From Beta vulgaris subsp. vulgaris (lineage: Eukaryota; Streptophyta; Magnoliopsida; Caryophyllales; Amaranthaceae), in assembly GCF_026745355.1 (NCBI RefSeq), contig NC_079206.1, positions 7,090,708 to 7,154,707 on the forward strand: DNA of 64,000 bases. The letters are read 5' to 3'. Shown here in pieces: positions 46,661 to 58,490 of the stretch. The translations under genes were made by a program, and so were the position numbers. Positions within the stretch are counted from its first letter, which is position 1. Every line of letters starts with the position of its first letter. Under the pieces are notes generated by a model. It ran no database searches. It was not told the origin of the DNA and worked only from the letters and a program-made list of their open reading frames with translations.

Positions 46661-47730
46661 ATGGCAAGGAAGGCGAGAGAGAAATCTTATAATGTTTCTT
46701 CAGGCAACAAGAAAGGAAAAGAACGAGGTCCAATGTCTGATTCTCAGGCATTGAAAACGAAATCAATGAATGAAATCTATCTTAGGTGTGGATGCATTAG
46801 ATTTTGGGTTAGGGATTTGCAACGTTCTCACACCAAAATCGTCTATTCAGCAATTACAGCAACAATCGAATGTTCTATCAACATTCAATGATTGTCTACA
46901 ATCAATCCACAGAAGTGTAGAGAAGCAGAAGAATCAATCGATTGATGGTATATCCCCTCTTCCATTTTTTCAAGAGAATATGATTGAATTGGATGATGAA
47001 AATGGAATTGATGATAATATTCAACATAGAAATGTGAATAATAATGTGAAACACACTGAAAAACAAACTGAATTGAAGGAAACAATGAGCTGTTAAAATT
47101 TCTTTTGAGGATATTGAGGAGGAGATTAATTTTTTGAAATCATCAATAATTTGCTATGTGGTGGGATCTAACCCTCCAGTACAAGTTATGGAAGGTTTCT
47201 TGAGGCGTATCTTGAAGTAGTATCATATTGATGAGATTGCCATGGTGAAGAAAGGCATGTTCCTAGTGCATTTTAATGCTATTGATTCTTGTGATATTGT
47301 ACTTGTTGGCCATTACTTTTTTTGATAAGAAACCACTTGTTTTGAAACCTTGGAATCCTAATATGGACTTTGAGAAAGAAGACATTAAAACCTTGCCAAT
47401 CTAGGTACAGTTAAAGATTGGGATCAAAGTATTGAGGTGAAAAAACTTTACATAGGATTGTTTCGCAACTAGAGGTAACTATCAAAAGGAATGAAGCTAC
47501 AAGAAATAGAGACAAGATACAATATGCTAGAATTCTGGTGGATGTGGAAATTGAACAAGAGTTCCCTAATTATCTGTATTTCATTAATGAATACGAAGAA
47601 AAAATAGCAGCATCAGTTTCTATGAATGGAAGCCTAGCAAATGCACTAATTGCAATAAGTTAGGGCATGTTTCTATGGAATGTAGAGTGAAAGAAGTGCA
47701 CAAAGTATGGATGCCTAAAAACAACCTGAT
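46661..47730 (+). pseudogene. LINE ORF1 remnant: DUF4283 and CCHC zinc knuckle
   Basis: It begins MARKAREKSYNVSSGNKKGK at 46661. After a frameshift near 46770 it continues ILGVDALDFGLGICNVLTPK. A stop at 47094 and others follow. The DUF4283 part is recognisable at 47150-47400 (YVVGSNPPVQVMEGFLRRI, KGMFLVHFNAIDSCDIV, KPLVLKPWNPNMDF), and a CCHC knuckle CTNCNKLGHVSMEC lies at about 47647-47690. The protein would bind RNA and chaperone reverse transcription. At least four lesions make it non-functional. Short repeated units (gtagctattgcagagaagacacaag) lie at 47735-47800. Confidence 0.8.
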
Positions 47731-47992
47731 AAAGTAGCTATTGCAGAGAAGACACAAGAGCATGTAGAGAAGGCAGTAGCTATTGCAGAGAAGACACAAG
47801 AAGTTGATCCAGAAAGATTCCAAAAGACTTTGAAGCCTATTAGAGTGAGAGCATCAAATGTGAATCCTATACATACGAGTAACGCATTTTGGTTTTTAGA
47901 AGGATATATAGTGGGAAAATATGATACAAACAGGGGAAACCAATAAAGGAGGTGGTAATAATGATGGTAGAGGGGACTCTACCTCTGGTAAT

Positions 47993-49880
47993 GGATAGAA
48001 TAGCTTATTGGAATGTCCGGGGGATTAGCAATATCTAAAAACAAAAAGATGTGAAAGCTTATATTCATAGATTTCCTATAGGAATTGTTAGTCTCTTGAA
48101 AACAAAGATATAGGCTACTAACTTAGGTAGTCTAAATCAGAGAGTTTTTGGAGGTTGTGCTTCACTTCTAATACAAGTTATCGTGATAGAGGGAGAGTAA
48201 TTCTTGCTTGGAAGTCAGGGAGTTTTGATGTGAATGTCATTAAAGGAACTAGCCAGTTTCTACACTGGTATGTGCTGCCTAAGAGTAATTTGATAGGATT
48301 TTATTGTACATTTGTATATGCCTTTAATGAAAGGCATATGAGAGAAGAGCTATGGCAGGATTTGAGGAAATCGAAATATACTGAGCCATGGGTACTTTAT
48401 GGTGATTTTAATTGAGTAATGAATTCTGATGAGAGGATTGGATCCTTAGTGAGAAGTGGGGAAATGACAAACATTAGAGAATGCATGAGTGGTTGTGGGG
48501 TTGAAGATATCAAAGCTGAACTGGATTAGAGATGGTGATCTGAAAACACACATCTTTTCCACCAGAGTATTAAGGTTAGGCGAGTTCAAAATCATATTTA
48601 CAATATCCATATGATGAGCATGGTAGATGGCACGAATATGCAGATGTTTTAACATAAGCTTTTGTCTCATATTACAAGAGATTATTGGGTGGAAATGAGC
48701 AGCACAGAAGCAAAGTTTTGTCAGAAGTTATTCAGGCAGTAGGCCCCACTATCACTAATGAACACAGACCCATATTGGAGGCACCTTATACCCCCGAAGA
48801 AGTAAAAAGAGCCTTATTTTCCATCCCTGGAAGCAAGGCTCCAGGATTTAGATGGATTTAGCACCATCTCCTACAGAGATAACTGGAGCATAGTTGGAGA
48901 GGACATTGTGGCAGCAGTGCTTGATGTTTTACAATCTGGTCAGGTATTGAAAGAGTTAAATAACACTCTTATTACTTTAATACCTAAGGCTAGATGTCCA
49001 CAAAATGTTAGTGAGTATAGACCTGTTTCATGTTGTATTGGTGATGAAATGTGTAACCACTCCAATGTTTTCTTTGATGATCAATGAAAGTAGGAGGGGT
49101 ATTTCAAATCCACTAGGGAATTGAGACAAGGAGATCCTATGTCTCCTCTCCTATTTGTGATTTGTATGGAGTATTTATCCAGAAAAATAGAAGGATCTGA
49201 TCATGTGTAGCAAAGGGAATTTTACTTCTGATCATGTGCCACCAGTTTAAGAGTACATGTGCTTTGCTGATGATCTGATCATGTGTAGCAAAGGGAATTT
49301 TACTTCTGTCTACATGTTACTGATAGCTTTTATATTGTTCTCCACCTCATCTAGATTGAAGGTCAATGTATAGAAGTCTGCATTTTATGTTTGTGGCATG
49401 GTTGAGGTTGATATATACAGAGAATAGGGAATGTATCAGGTTTTCTAAGAAGCAGGTTACCATTTAGGTACTTAGGTGTACCAATATGCTCCAAAAAAAT
49501 CACAAGAGCTCAATGTGATGTTATAGTGGCGAAAATGACAGCTAGAATAAGGCTTTGGAGTTCTAGAAATCTGTCCTATTCTGCAAGATCACAACTTATA
49601 AACTCAGTTTTGATGAGTTTGCACAGGTATTGGGCTCAAGTCTTTATTCTTCTTAAAATCATATTAAAGGAAGTGAACCAGATTTGTCGAGCTTTTTTAT
49701 GGAGTGGAAATGGTTTCACTGCCAAGACAGAAGCAGTTGCTTGGGAACACTTATGTTTGGGAAAGGATTTTGGAGGATTGGGATACGGAGACGTTATAGT
49801 GTGGAATATTGCTTGCCTAGGGAAATATGTGTAGTTTATAGAATCTAAATAAGATAATATTTGGATTAAGTGGATCAATG
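47993..49880 (+). pseudogene. LINE ORF2 remnant: endonuclease and reverse transcriptase
   Basis: It starts MDRIAYWNVRGISNI near 47993, the usual opening of plant L1 endonucleases. Further endonuclease text follows at 48180-48440 (WVLYGDFN). Reverse transcriptase pieces are APYTPEEVKRALFSIPGSKAPG (48780-48850, in parts), LITLIPKARCPQNVSEYRPVSCC (near 48970-49035), [13 protein letters not shown] (near 49125-49165) and the catalytic FADDL motif at about 49264. The thumb lies at 49526-49834 (NLSYSARSQLINSVL, AFLWSG, GGLGYGDV). Many stops, shifts and a missing endonuclease/RT junction. An 80-bp duplication lies at the FADD site (see separate entry). Confidence 0.82.
49198..49310. repeat. 80-bp tandem duplication at the LINE catalytic motif
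   Basis: The phrase starting gatcatgtgtagcaaaggga and ending attttacttctg occurs at 49198-49230 and again at about 49277-49308, the second copy in the context of [13 protein letters not shown]. Confidence 0.8.
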
Positions 49881-49905
49881 AAATATACTTGAAAGGTAAT
49901 TGGTG

Positions 49906-50332
49906 GCACTATACTCTTAAATTGGTGGCACTATACTCCACAATAGTTCTTTAACACTCAATTCTTACTTTTATAAAGATTGATTCATAAACAGTCATTT
50001 GCGACTTGCTCAATGTTTGGTGTAAGACAATCTTAATAGAAATTTGCAGTTAGCTATATAATGAATTATTTTATTATTTTCCCTTCGAATGAGATTTCTC
50101 TTTTTGTGAACAGTGGAAATGAAGTACTTGAGGCCGTATTATCTCCTGTTTACATCAACATTTATTAGAAGTAAATTGTCCGGATTATCTATTCTGGCTC
50201 TCTAATAATTAAACTTCTACTCTACATATAAAGATTGATTTATAACCGTCATTTCCTGACCTAATCATAAGGTCATTTTATCTCAATAATTGGTGTAAGA
50301 CCGTCTTAATAGCAATTTGCAATTAGTCACGA
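49906..50332. other. Short intergenic stretch with a direct duplication
   Basis: The text aaagattgatt.ataa.cgtcattt and, 50-80 bases on, ttggtgtaagacCgtcttaatag.aatttgca occur at 49975-50055 and again at 50229-50325. No gene. Confidence 0.5.
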
Positions 50333-51679
50333 TTTTAGACATCCACGGGACTCGTGCATCGAATGTCGTGGGATGCATCGAGGGGACATGGGATGGTATA
50401 TTAAGGACTCCCACGGCTTTGAGCGGGCATAAGAATATCTTTTACGACCGTTTCGGGGTCATTCCGTGGCTACACGGAAAAATAATAAATGGGTCGTTTG
50501 GTGGTATTCAGGTGCAATTCAGATGGTGCGAAGCACCCAGGATGCATAATAAGCCGTGTCACACCCCATAGGAAGGTTTTCGGCGAACAATATGACCGAC
50601 CCAAAGGAGCCCTAAACGGTCAAAGTTGAAGGCTATAAGTCACACTTTTAGACATCTACGGGACCCGTGCACCAAATGTTGTAGGATGCCTCAAGGGGAC
50701 ATGAGATGTTATATTTAGGACTCCCACGGCTTTGAACGGGCATATGAACACCTTTTTGGGGTTATTTAGATGGTCCTAAGCACTTGGGATGCATTATAAG
50801 TCGTGTCGCACCCATATGAAGGTTTTCGGCGAAAAATATGACCGGGCCCGGAGGAGCCCTAAAACGGTCAAAATTGCAGGCTATAAGTCACGCTTTTAGA
50901 CGTCCACGATACTCGTGTACTGAATGTTCATGGGATGCCTCGAGGGGACATGTGATGGTATATTAATGACTCTAATGGCTTTGAACGGACACAAGAACAG
51001 GTTTTACGACCGTTTCGTGGTCGTTCCGTGGCTGCACGACAAAATAATAAATGGGTCGTTTGGTGGCATTCTGGGGCAATTCAGATGGTGTGAAGCACTC
51101 GAGATGCATTCTAAGTCGTGTCGCACCCTAAAAAAAGGTTTTCGGCAATAAAGATGATCGGATCCCGGAGGAGCCCTAAAACGGTCAAAATTGAAGGCTA
51201 TAAGTCACGCTTTTTAGACATCCACGGGACCCGTGAATTGAATGTCGTGGGATGCATCGAGGGGATATGGGATGGTATATTAAGGACTCCCACGACTTTG
51301 AATGGGTATAAGAACAACTTTTACGACCGTTTCGGGGTCATTCCGAGGTTGCACGACAAAATAATAAATGGGTCGTTTGGTGGTATCTGGGCAATTCAGA
51401 TGGTGCGAAGCACCCGGGATGCATTATAAGTTGTGTCGCACCCCATAGGAAGCTTTTGGGTGAATAATATAACCGGGTCGGTGGAGCCCTAAAATAGTGA
51501 AAATTGAAGGCTATAAGTCACGCTTTTAGACGCCAACGGAACCCATGCACTGAATGTCGTGGGATACCTCGAGGGGACATGGGATGGTATATTAAGGACT
51601 CCCACGGCTTTGAACGGGCATAAAAATAGCTTTACGACCGTTTTGGGGTCATTCTGTGGGTGCAACACAAAATAATAAA
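50333..51679. repeat. Tandem array of about 313-bp units, 4.5 copies
   Basis: Unit starts (ttttagacatccacggga and variants) lie at 50333, 50646, 50894, 51212 and 51524, giving lengths 313, 248, 318 and 312 and a last partial unit ending near 51679 (aaaataataaa). The second unit has lost about 65 bp. Shared phrases include gggatggtatattaaggact, ttacgaccgtttcggggtca, gggtcgtttggtggtat and ggagccctaaaacggtcaaa. The units are more GC-rich than their surroundings. Each unit gives a fortuitous frame of 75-100 codons. Such arrays occur as satellites and inside the 3' regions of large gypsy elements; no retroelement domain adjoins this one. Confidence 0.9.
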
Positions 51680-52007
51680 GGAAAATTGACAATAGAGGTC
51701 TGAACTTTGGGTGATAATTTTTAAAAGGTTTGAACTATTGATTAAACTGTGTAGGTCCCAACTTTAGGGGGTCTTAACTTTTAGTGGACCTTAGTGACTT
51801 AATACTAAAGATTTTAAAAAAAAAAATCTCACATAGTTCCTACATCCCTCCCTCAATTAACCCTTCTGATGTGACCCAAGTTTTACAAGTGATGACCTAA
51901 AGACCTATACCTCTTTTTTACTTTACTATCCTTCACTCTACCTTTTTTTTTAAAGCATCCTTAATTACTTTTATTCTTTTTATTCCCGCCTTTTCAAAGT
52001 GACGATG
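51680..52007. other. AT-rich spacer, no gene seen
   Basis: Starts with text resembling a transposon end (ggtctgaactttgggtgata, ggtttgaactatt, ggtcccaactttaggggg). No partner end was found. Confidence 0.35.
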
Positions 52008-52803
52008 TTATTCTAGTATGAACACACTACCAACTATAAGAGTTGGGGTGAATTGTAGTTCAGGGAAATTTTCAAACTAAATTGCAGAATTCAAAACTAC
52101 TGAGAGAAATAGAGAATAATTGACACAAAGGTTTAACTTACAAGGAAAACTTCCTAGACCCAATAGGAAGAAAAAACCTTGATCATGATGGATTTTGACT
52201 CTTAGACTACTCTTATTGATAATAGGTCAAATGACTTGATACAACCTATTACTGGACGTCTGGACCTCACTCACTTCCTCAAGGAACTTGTTCCCTGTCA
52301 CTCAGTTTCCTCTGAACTAGTGAACTTCTCTTGACTTTACTAGAAGTCTTCTCTTCCTCTCTTTCTCTTTCTCACTTGATTACAAAGGCACTCTTTGTTT
52401 TTCACGCTCACCCAACACTTAAAAGTTTAATACAATGAATTGCTAATGAAAAGAAGTAAATTACAAGAAAAACTTTCTAAGTAATAAATCTTGAGAATGC
52501 CTAAAAGTTCTATATATTTTCGAACGATAAATTCTCTTATATAACTATGCAACTTCTTGTTCTTCAAGCATATTGTTTTGACTCTGCTTGTATTTAGGCT
52601 TCATGGCCCACGAACTTGCTGCATAATCTCCACTATTTTTGCAACGGGATTAACAACCTAGCGCTAGTCGTTATGGTAGACAACCCAGCAAGTAATTAGA
52701 GGAATTCTCGCCCCCACTCTCCTTCTTTGTAGGCACAGTTATTTGTTGGGTTTATGAGAAGCATTTCTCATTAAGTGATTTATATGAATCATTTCCTTTC
52801 CTG
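52008..52803 (+). repeat. Dispersed repeat A, copy 2, left part (split by the copia element)
   Basis: Matches copy 1 (12336-13370) from ttattctaGtatgaacacac through caaggaacttgttccctgtcact and cttgattacaaaggca. The match resumes beyond the copia element (57911-58490: aagatcttaagctactagaat, then ttaaacatacc; and aaaataaaaactataca with catcatcaaaatagg), so the copia inserted into this copy. Confidence 0.65.
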
Positions 52804-53120
52804 TGAAAAATACCAATGAAATGACTGCCTTCCTTGGTGTTAGTGTGTGTGCACAGAATGAAATGCCTCCACTATCTTTGTAGCTGTCTCTAGTACTAAC
52901 TGTCAGTGTACTATGTACTAGGATATCGTTTATTTTGTCTCTTTGTAATTAAAACCTCCAGCTCAGATTTATAGCTGTTGCTTGGTGATTTCCTAGGAAG
53001 TTTCCCTAGTAAGTTGTGCCCTATATAAGGCTCAGTGAAGGTTGTAAGAAAACAACAAGAATGAATGAAAAAAGAGATATTGTGCTGCAAACTTTACAAT
53101 TCTGATTAAGAATGTTTTCA
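52804..53120 (+). repeat. 5' LTR of the copia element
   Basis: TGAAAAATACC to AATGTTTTCA, 317 bp. A TATA-like CCCTATATAAGGCTC lies about 100 bp before its end, a plausible transcription start region. Confidence 0.95.
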
Positions 53121-53132
53121 TGGTATCAGAGC
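53121..53132 (+). other. Primer-binding site (initiator Met tRNA)
   Basis: TGGTATCAGAGC directly after the LTR. Confidence 0.93.
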
Positions 53133-53224
53133 ACAGCTCTTTAAATCTCGTCTATATTACATTCTTCTTCTTAAACACATCACAAATTTTTTCTTGTTTT
53201 AACTAAAATTTGTTTGCTTAAATC

Positions 53225-54350
53225 ATGGCTTCATCTACTCCTACTGTAATAGAACAAACAAATCCTTTATATCTTCATCCCTCAAATAGGAATAACTTTA
53301 CATTCATAGATAAACTCCAAGGATCTTCAAACTACAAATCTTGGAAACGTTCTATGGAAATAGCATTAGCTTCCAAAAGGAAGTTAGGATTTATTACAGG
53401 AGTAATTAAAAGGGATAAGAAAGATACAGTTAAGCAAGATGCCTGGGACACATGTAACAACATGATTATATCCTGGATTCTTGGTTCTGTAAATGAATCA
53501 ATCAAGAAGTCCATCATGTTTGTTAGTGATTCAAGAGAAATATGGAATCAACTTGAAAAAAGATTTTCTCTTACAAATGGTACTAGAAAATATAAACTCT
53601 GTAAAGAGATTTATGAAACCAAACAGCAAGGAAGAGAGATCAGTGAGTATTACACTCATATGAAATGCTACTGGGAAGAGCTTGAAGCTCTTAATACTTT
53701 ACCACCCATAACAACTGTAAGTGCAGAAATCACCAAAGTTTATCAAAGTTCTAACACAGCAACAAGAAGAGAAGAAACTTTTTCAGTTTCTGAATGGACT
53801 TGATGAGTCCTATGGAACACAAAGGAGTAATTTACTCATGATGGGTACCTTACCTAATGTTGAAACAGCATGTAGTTATCTGGAGCAAGAAGAAGCTCAG
53901 AGAGAAGTATTGGGGCAGGTTAAGGAAGAAAATGACACTGTTGCCATGTTCTCTAGAGGCACATGGGGAGCCAGTAACAACACTCAGGTCCCTAATCAAT
54001 GTATAGTGTGTGGATATACAGGACACACTAAGGATGGTTGCTGGTTTGTGATAGGCTTTCCTGCAAAACCTAACAAAACGAAGTATCAAGGTGCAGGAAA
54101 AGGAAAGTTTAAAGCTACTGGGCAGCAGAAATGGAACAAAGGAGGAAAACAAAGTGGAGTGAAAGTGGTTGCTGCTGCTCAGCATGATGCAGTGTCTACA
54201 TCAAGCTCATCCACCACCATCACAGCACAGCAGCTGGAACAACTTTTGAGATTACTCCCACCTCCATCCAAAGGAGGAGATACAGATGAAGAGATGGATT
54301 ATAGCTTTTCAGGCATGGTTTCATGTTGCTTTGCTAACTCAAGGGAAAAT
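53225..54350 (+). pseudogene. Copia gag (capsid and zinc knuckle), one frameshift
   Basis: The ATG at 53225 lies 92 bases after the primer site. The first frame gives an N-terminal gag_3-like part (YLHPSNRNNFTFIDKLQG, NYKSWKRSMEIAL), then capsid text (MIISWILGSVNESIKKSIMF, EIWNQLEKRFS). A frameshift near 53740-53755, beside a small duplication (accaaagtttatcaaagtt), moves the rest into another frame (LFQFLNGLDESYGTQRSNLL, YLEQEEAQREVLG). A CCHC-type knuckle CIVCGYTGHTKDGCW follows at about 54000-54044. A Gln/Ser-rich linker leads to the protease. The capsid would package the RNA, but with the shift no full Gag can be made from this copy. Confidence 0.88.
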
Positions 54351-57300
54351 GAGTGGATCTTGGATTCTGGAGCCTCAGATACATGACTGGAACTTATTCT
54401 CTTAGAAGGTGCTCATGAATGCAGAAGATACCTCTCTCATAAACTTACCTACAGGTGACACTTCTAAAATCTCTCATATAGGAACTGTTTTACTCTTGAA
54501 TGGTGTGAGTCTTAAACATGTTCTATACATCCCTGCTTTTAAACATAACTTGTTATCTATAAACAAGTTGTGTGAAAACATGAACTGCAAAGTTGTATTC
54601 TTTGATAAATACTGTATAATACATGATTGTGAAAGTAATGAAGTGAAGGGTGTAGGAAAGGGGGAGAATGGTCTCTATTATCTTATTAATGAGCCTGTTG
54701 CAAGTACTCTAAAGAAGCTTAAAGACCAGACCTTTAACAGTGTGAGTGCTCAAAAAGGAAAAACAGCCATGAATGTTCATACATGCTCTGAAGTACCTAG
54801 TGTGTTAAGAGATGTCCCAAAGCTTAGTAAAGCAACACTGTGGCATCATAGACTTGGGCATGCACCAGTGAAAAGGATTGCTCTAATTGAGAATCTTGAT
54901 GTAGGAAGAAAGAAGGGAGAAGTGTGCATGACTTGTCCATTAGCAAAATTCACTAAGTTGCCTTATGGAATAAGTAACTCTAGAGCAGAAGATGTGTTTG
55001 AACTTATACATTTGGATACTTAGGGGCCATATAAGGTAAGTTATAAAGGGAAATTTAGGTATTTCCTCACTCTGGTGGATGATAAGTCAAGAGTAACATG
55101 GATACACTTGTTGAAACTAAAATCTGATGCTTTTGATGCCATACAAAGGTTTGTAAACATGGCTAGAACCCAGTTCAATAAAAGTGTAAAGATCATCAGA
55201 TCTGATAAGGCACTAGAGTTTGAAGATAAGAAATGTAAGCCATTCTTTGACAAACTGGGTATAATACATCAAACTTCTTGTCCTGATAGACCACAGCAGA
55301 ATGGGAGGGCTGAAAGGAGACATAGACATGTACTTGAAATGGCAAGAGCTTTAAGATTTCAAGCTAGCTTACCTCTACAATTCTGGGGGGGACTGTGTTA
55401 TGACAGCTACTTACATTACAAATAGGCTGCCAACTGATGTAAACAGAGGAAAAAGTCCTTATGAAGTCCTCTATGGAAAGGCTCCTAACTACAGTTTTAT
55501 GAAGTGCTTTGGGTGCTTAGCATTTGCTTATAATCCTGAGAGAAAGAAAGACAAGTTTCAGGCTAGAGGTGTTCCCTGCATCTTTATTGGGTACTCTCAT
55601 ACTCAGAAAGGATACAAAATGCACAATCTACTCACAGGGGTGTCATTTGTATCAAGGGATGTAAGATTCTATGAATCTGTATATCCATATCATATATATA
55701 TTTCACTCAGTATCATCTCAACCAAATGAAGAATCAAGTAAAGCTCAGACATGGAATGAGAGTGATGAAGGTGAACCTGTGTTAATCAGGAGAGAAGAAA
55801 CTGAAGAACAAGTGATAGAGCAAGCTGAAGAAGAACAACACACTCAGGTTGTTCAGAGAAGGTCCACAAGGGATTATAAAGCTCCCACCTGACACTCAGA
55901 TTATCAAGTTAGTGCTAATTGTGTGCAAAAAGTGGGTGTGACTGATGTTAGTAATGAATACACTTGTCTTCTGAGTAATGTGGGTAAAGTACCTGATCCC
56001 AGACATTTTAAACAAGCTGTGAAGCACAGTCATTGGCTACAAGCTATGAATGAAGAGTTAGAAGCTCTTGAAGGAAACAATACTTGGTTGATCACTCATC
56101 TGCCACCTGGAAAGAAGGCAATAGGGTGCAAATGGCTTTATACAACTAAGTATGATCCACAGAGAGAGAGTACAAGGTACAAGTCAAGGCTGGTAATCCT
56201 GGGTAACAGACAACAGTATGGTCTTGATTACAGAGAGACCTTTGCTCCAGTTGCAAAGATGACAACTATAAGGTCTCTATTGGCTGTTGCAGCAATACAA
56301 GGGTGGTATACTCACCAAATGGATGTAAAAAAATGCTTTTTTACATGGTGAGTTAGAAGAAACTGTGTTCATGACATTACCTCCTGGATATGAAGGAGAG
56401 GGGTTCAGATTTGACACAGGGTTGACAAAGGAAATCCATACTCACAATGATGATAAAACAAGAGTATGCAAACTGTTGAAGCCTCTCTATGATCTCAAGC
56501 AAGCCCCTAGACAGTGGTTTGCAAAACTAAGCTCTGTACTGAAGGCTGATGGTTTTGTTCAATCAAAATCAGATCACTCTCTCTTTACCAAGCAGGAAGG
56601 AACCTCATTCACTGCCATTCTGGCATATGTGGATGATTTAATTGTGACTGGCAACAATCTAAGTTGTATAAAGCAAGCAAAAGAGTTTCTCAACACAGAA
56701 TTCAAGATGAAGGACATGGGTGAACTGAGGTATTTCCTTGGAATTGAAGTTGACGGAAGCTCTCAAGGCATCTTCCTCTCACAAAGAAAGTATGTTCAAG
56801 ATATGCTAGAAGAATATAAACTCACTCAGTGTAGACCACTCAAGTTGCCTATGGATACTCATGTTAAACTTCTCTCTACGTCTGGTGAACCTTTGACACA
56901 ACCTGAAACATATCAAAGGTTGATTGGGAAGCTGATTTATTTGACTCTCACCAGACCAGACATAGCCTATACTGTGCATGTCTTGAGTCAATTTATGCAT
57001 AGCCCTACTTCAGTTCATCACCAGGCTGCAAAAAGAGTGCTGAGATATCTAGCTGCCTCCATAGATCAAGGCATACTTCTGGCTTCTAAATCTGCTGCTA
57101 AGCTTCAAGCCAACTGTGATAGTGACTGGGCAGGGTGTCCTAACACCAGAAGATCCACCACAGGGTTTTGCATTCTACTAGGCAAGTCTCCAATAGCTTG
57201 GAAGTCTAAAAAACAAACTGTAGTTGCAAGATCTACAACTGAAGCTGAATATAGATCTCTAGCAATGACTATCTGTGAAGTCATTTGGGTAAAACAACTA

Positions 57301-57582
57301 CTCAGGGAGCTTGGAATCAAAGAGTGGGGAAGCACACCAATTTTCTGTGATAATCAAGCAGCCTTGGCCATTGCTGTCAACCCAGTACACCATGAGAAGA
57401 CAAAACATGTTGGGATTGATTGTCATTTCATCAAGGAGAAAGTAGCTGAAGGACAAATCAATCCCACCTATGTGTCTACAAGTCAACAGAATGCTGATGT
57501 TCTCACTAAAGTATTGACTGTAGAACAACATCAGTTTCTATTGTCCAAGCTAGGAGTTCAGCCATCCTCACTCCTAGCTTGA
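54351..57582 (+). pseudogene. Copia pol (protease, integrase, RT, RNase H), several lesions
   Basis: Protease active site ILDSGAS near 54360, followed by a one-base loss and stop near 54384. GAG-pre-integrase LWHHRLGHAP near 54838. Integrase core, with HLDT then TAG at 55021-55023 (usually Trp), the second Asp in IIRSDKALEF (usual RSDNG-type context altered) and the Glu in PQQNGRAERRH. A frameshift at a G run near 55385. FGCLAFAYNPERKKDKF and the C-terminal integrase part follow, then a frameshift in an AT run near 55690-55700 and a TGA at 55890-55892. RT begins near 56035 (WLQAMNEELEAL) and contains a shift in a run of A/T near 56330. The RT active site YVDDL is at 56626-56640, and RNase H has DSDWAGC near 57118 and TEAEY near 57240. 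The last frame (56365-57582) is long and intact, ending 8 bases before the 3' LTR. No functional polyprotein is encoded. Confidence 0.9.
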
Positions 57583-57589
57583 GGGGGAG
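57581..57589 (+). other. Polypurine tract
   Basis: GAGGGGGAG just before the 3' LTR, the plus-strand primer site of reverse transcription. Confidence 0.9.
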
Positions 57590-57905
57590 TGAAAAATACC
57601 AAGGAAATGACTGCCTTCCTTGGTGTTAGTGTGTGTGAACAGAATGAAATGCGTCCACTATCTTTGCAGCTATCTCTAGTACTAACTGTCAGTGTACTAT
57701 GTACTAGGATATCATTTATTTTGTCTCTTTGTAATTTAAACCTCCAGCTCAGATTTATAGTTGTTGCTTGGTGATTTCCTAGGAAGTTTCCCTAGTAAGT
57801 TGTGCCCTATATAAGGCTCAGTGAAGGTTGTAAGAAAACAACAAGAATGAATGAAAAAGAGATATTGTGCTGCAAACTTTACAATTCTGATTAAGAATGT
57901 TTTCA
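57590..57905 (+). repeat. 3' LTR of the copia element
   Basis: 316 bp, about 97.5% identical to 52804-53120, followed by the target duplication TCCTG at 57906-57910. Confidence 0.95.
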
Positions 57906-57910
57906 TCCTG

Positions 57911-58490
57911 AAGTTTCTACCTTATTCATATGATTCCATTTTTTTTAAAAAAAAGAGAAAATTGATCTTTAAGTGCAATAACTGCACCAAGTGCTAGCTA
58001 TTTTTACCAGGATTTGCTACGTCGGGCCTGTTAACTGAAATGCAATTATACGCAATATTAATACACACTCTCCAATCCTAGTGGTTAATGAATAATGATG
58101 CATGTAAGTATGATGGTATTGGGTTATGCAACTCTTTTATGCGAATCATTATTATCGATAACACTTCTAATCATTACATTTCAAAAAGATATAATTAAAA
58201 AAATTTAACCTATTTTCCCAAATACAAACCGCAACAAACTATAACAACAAAGAATCTTTTTCACAAAAGATCTTAAGCTACTAGAATCATTAAACATACC
58301 ATAGCATATAAATCGAGTATTAATTTATCTTCAAAACATATTTTGATTATATTATATACCCATTATTCTTTTTCTACAAGATGAAATTATATAAAAGCAT
58401 ACAAAAAGATATAAAAATTATTTTTGGAATTTTAATTTTTTCAAAATAAAAACTATACAAGATAAATGATTATTTGTCATCATCAAAATA
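57911..58490 (+). repeat. Dispersed repeat A, copy 2, right part
   Basis: Continues the repeat interrupted by the copia element; similar to 13050-13370 of copy 1 (aagctactagaat..ttaaacatacc; ataaaaactata; catcatcaaaata). Confidence 0.5.

Larger units (their letters stand above)
46560..49905 (+). mobile_element. Decayed LINE (L1-type), 3'-truncated
   Basis: A 5' leader is followed by ORF1 (DUF4283 and a zinc knuckle) and ORF2 (endonuclease, reverse transcriptase, thumb and zf-RVT start), in order on one strand but broken by many stops, frameshifts and at least one large deletion between endonuclease and reverse transcriptase (near 48530). The text ends within the zf-RVT region near 49905 without a poly(A) tail, so the 3' end is lost. 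Typical plant L1 elements are about 5-6 kb. Confidence 0.85.
52804..57905 (+). mobile_element. Ty1/copia LTR retrotransposon, 5.1 kb, complete ends, coding-dead
   Basis: Two LTRs (52804-53120 and 57590-57905), TG...CA ends, a TCCTG target duplication (52799-52803 and 57906-57910), an initiator-Met tRNA primer site and a polypurine tract. Domain order is Gag, protease, integrase, reverse transcriptase, RNase H, which is the copia order. The LTRs differ by about 8 substitutions and one indel in 316 bp (about 2.5%). At an assumed 1.3e-8 per site per year that is roughly one million years. About seven frame or stop lesions lie between gag and RNase H. It inserted into dispersed repeat A. Confidence 0.96.

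Noticed and set aside
50317..51429. Three similar 75-100-codon frames
   Set aside because: Each is the same phase of the 313-bp tandem unit; repetition explains their similarity and no family is recognised.
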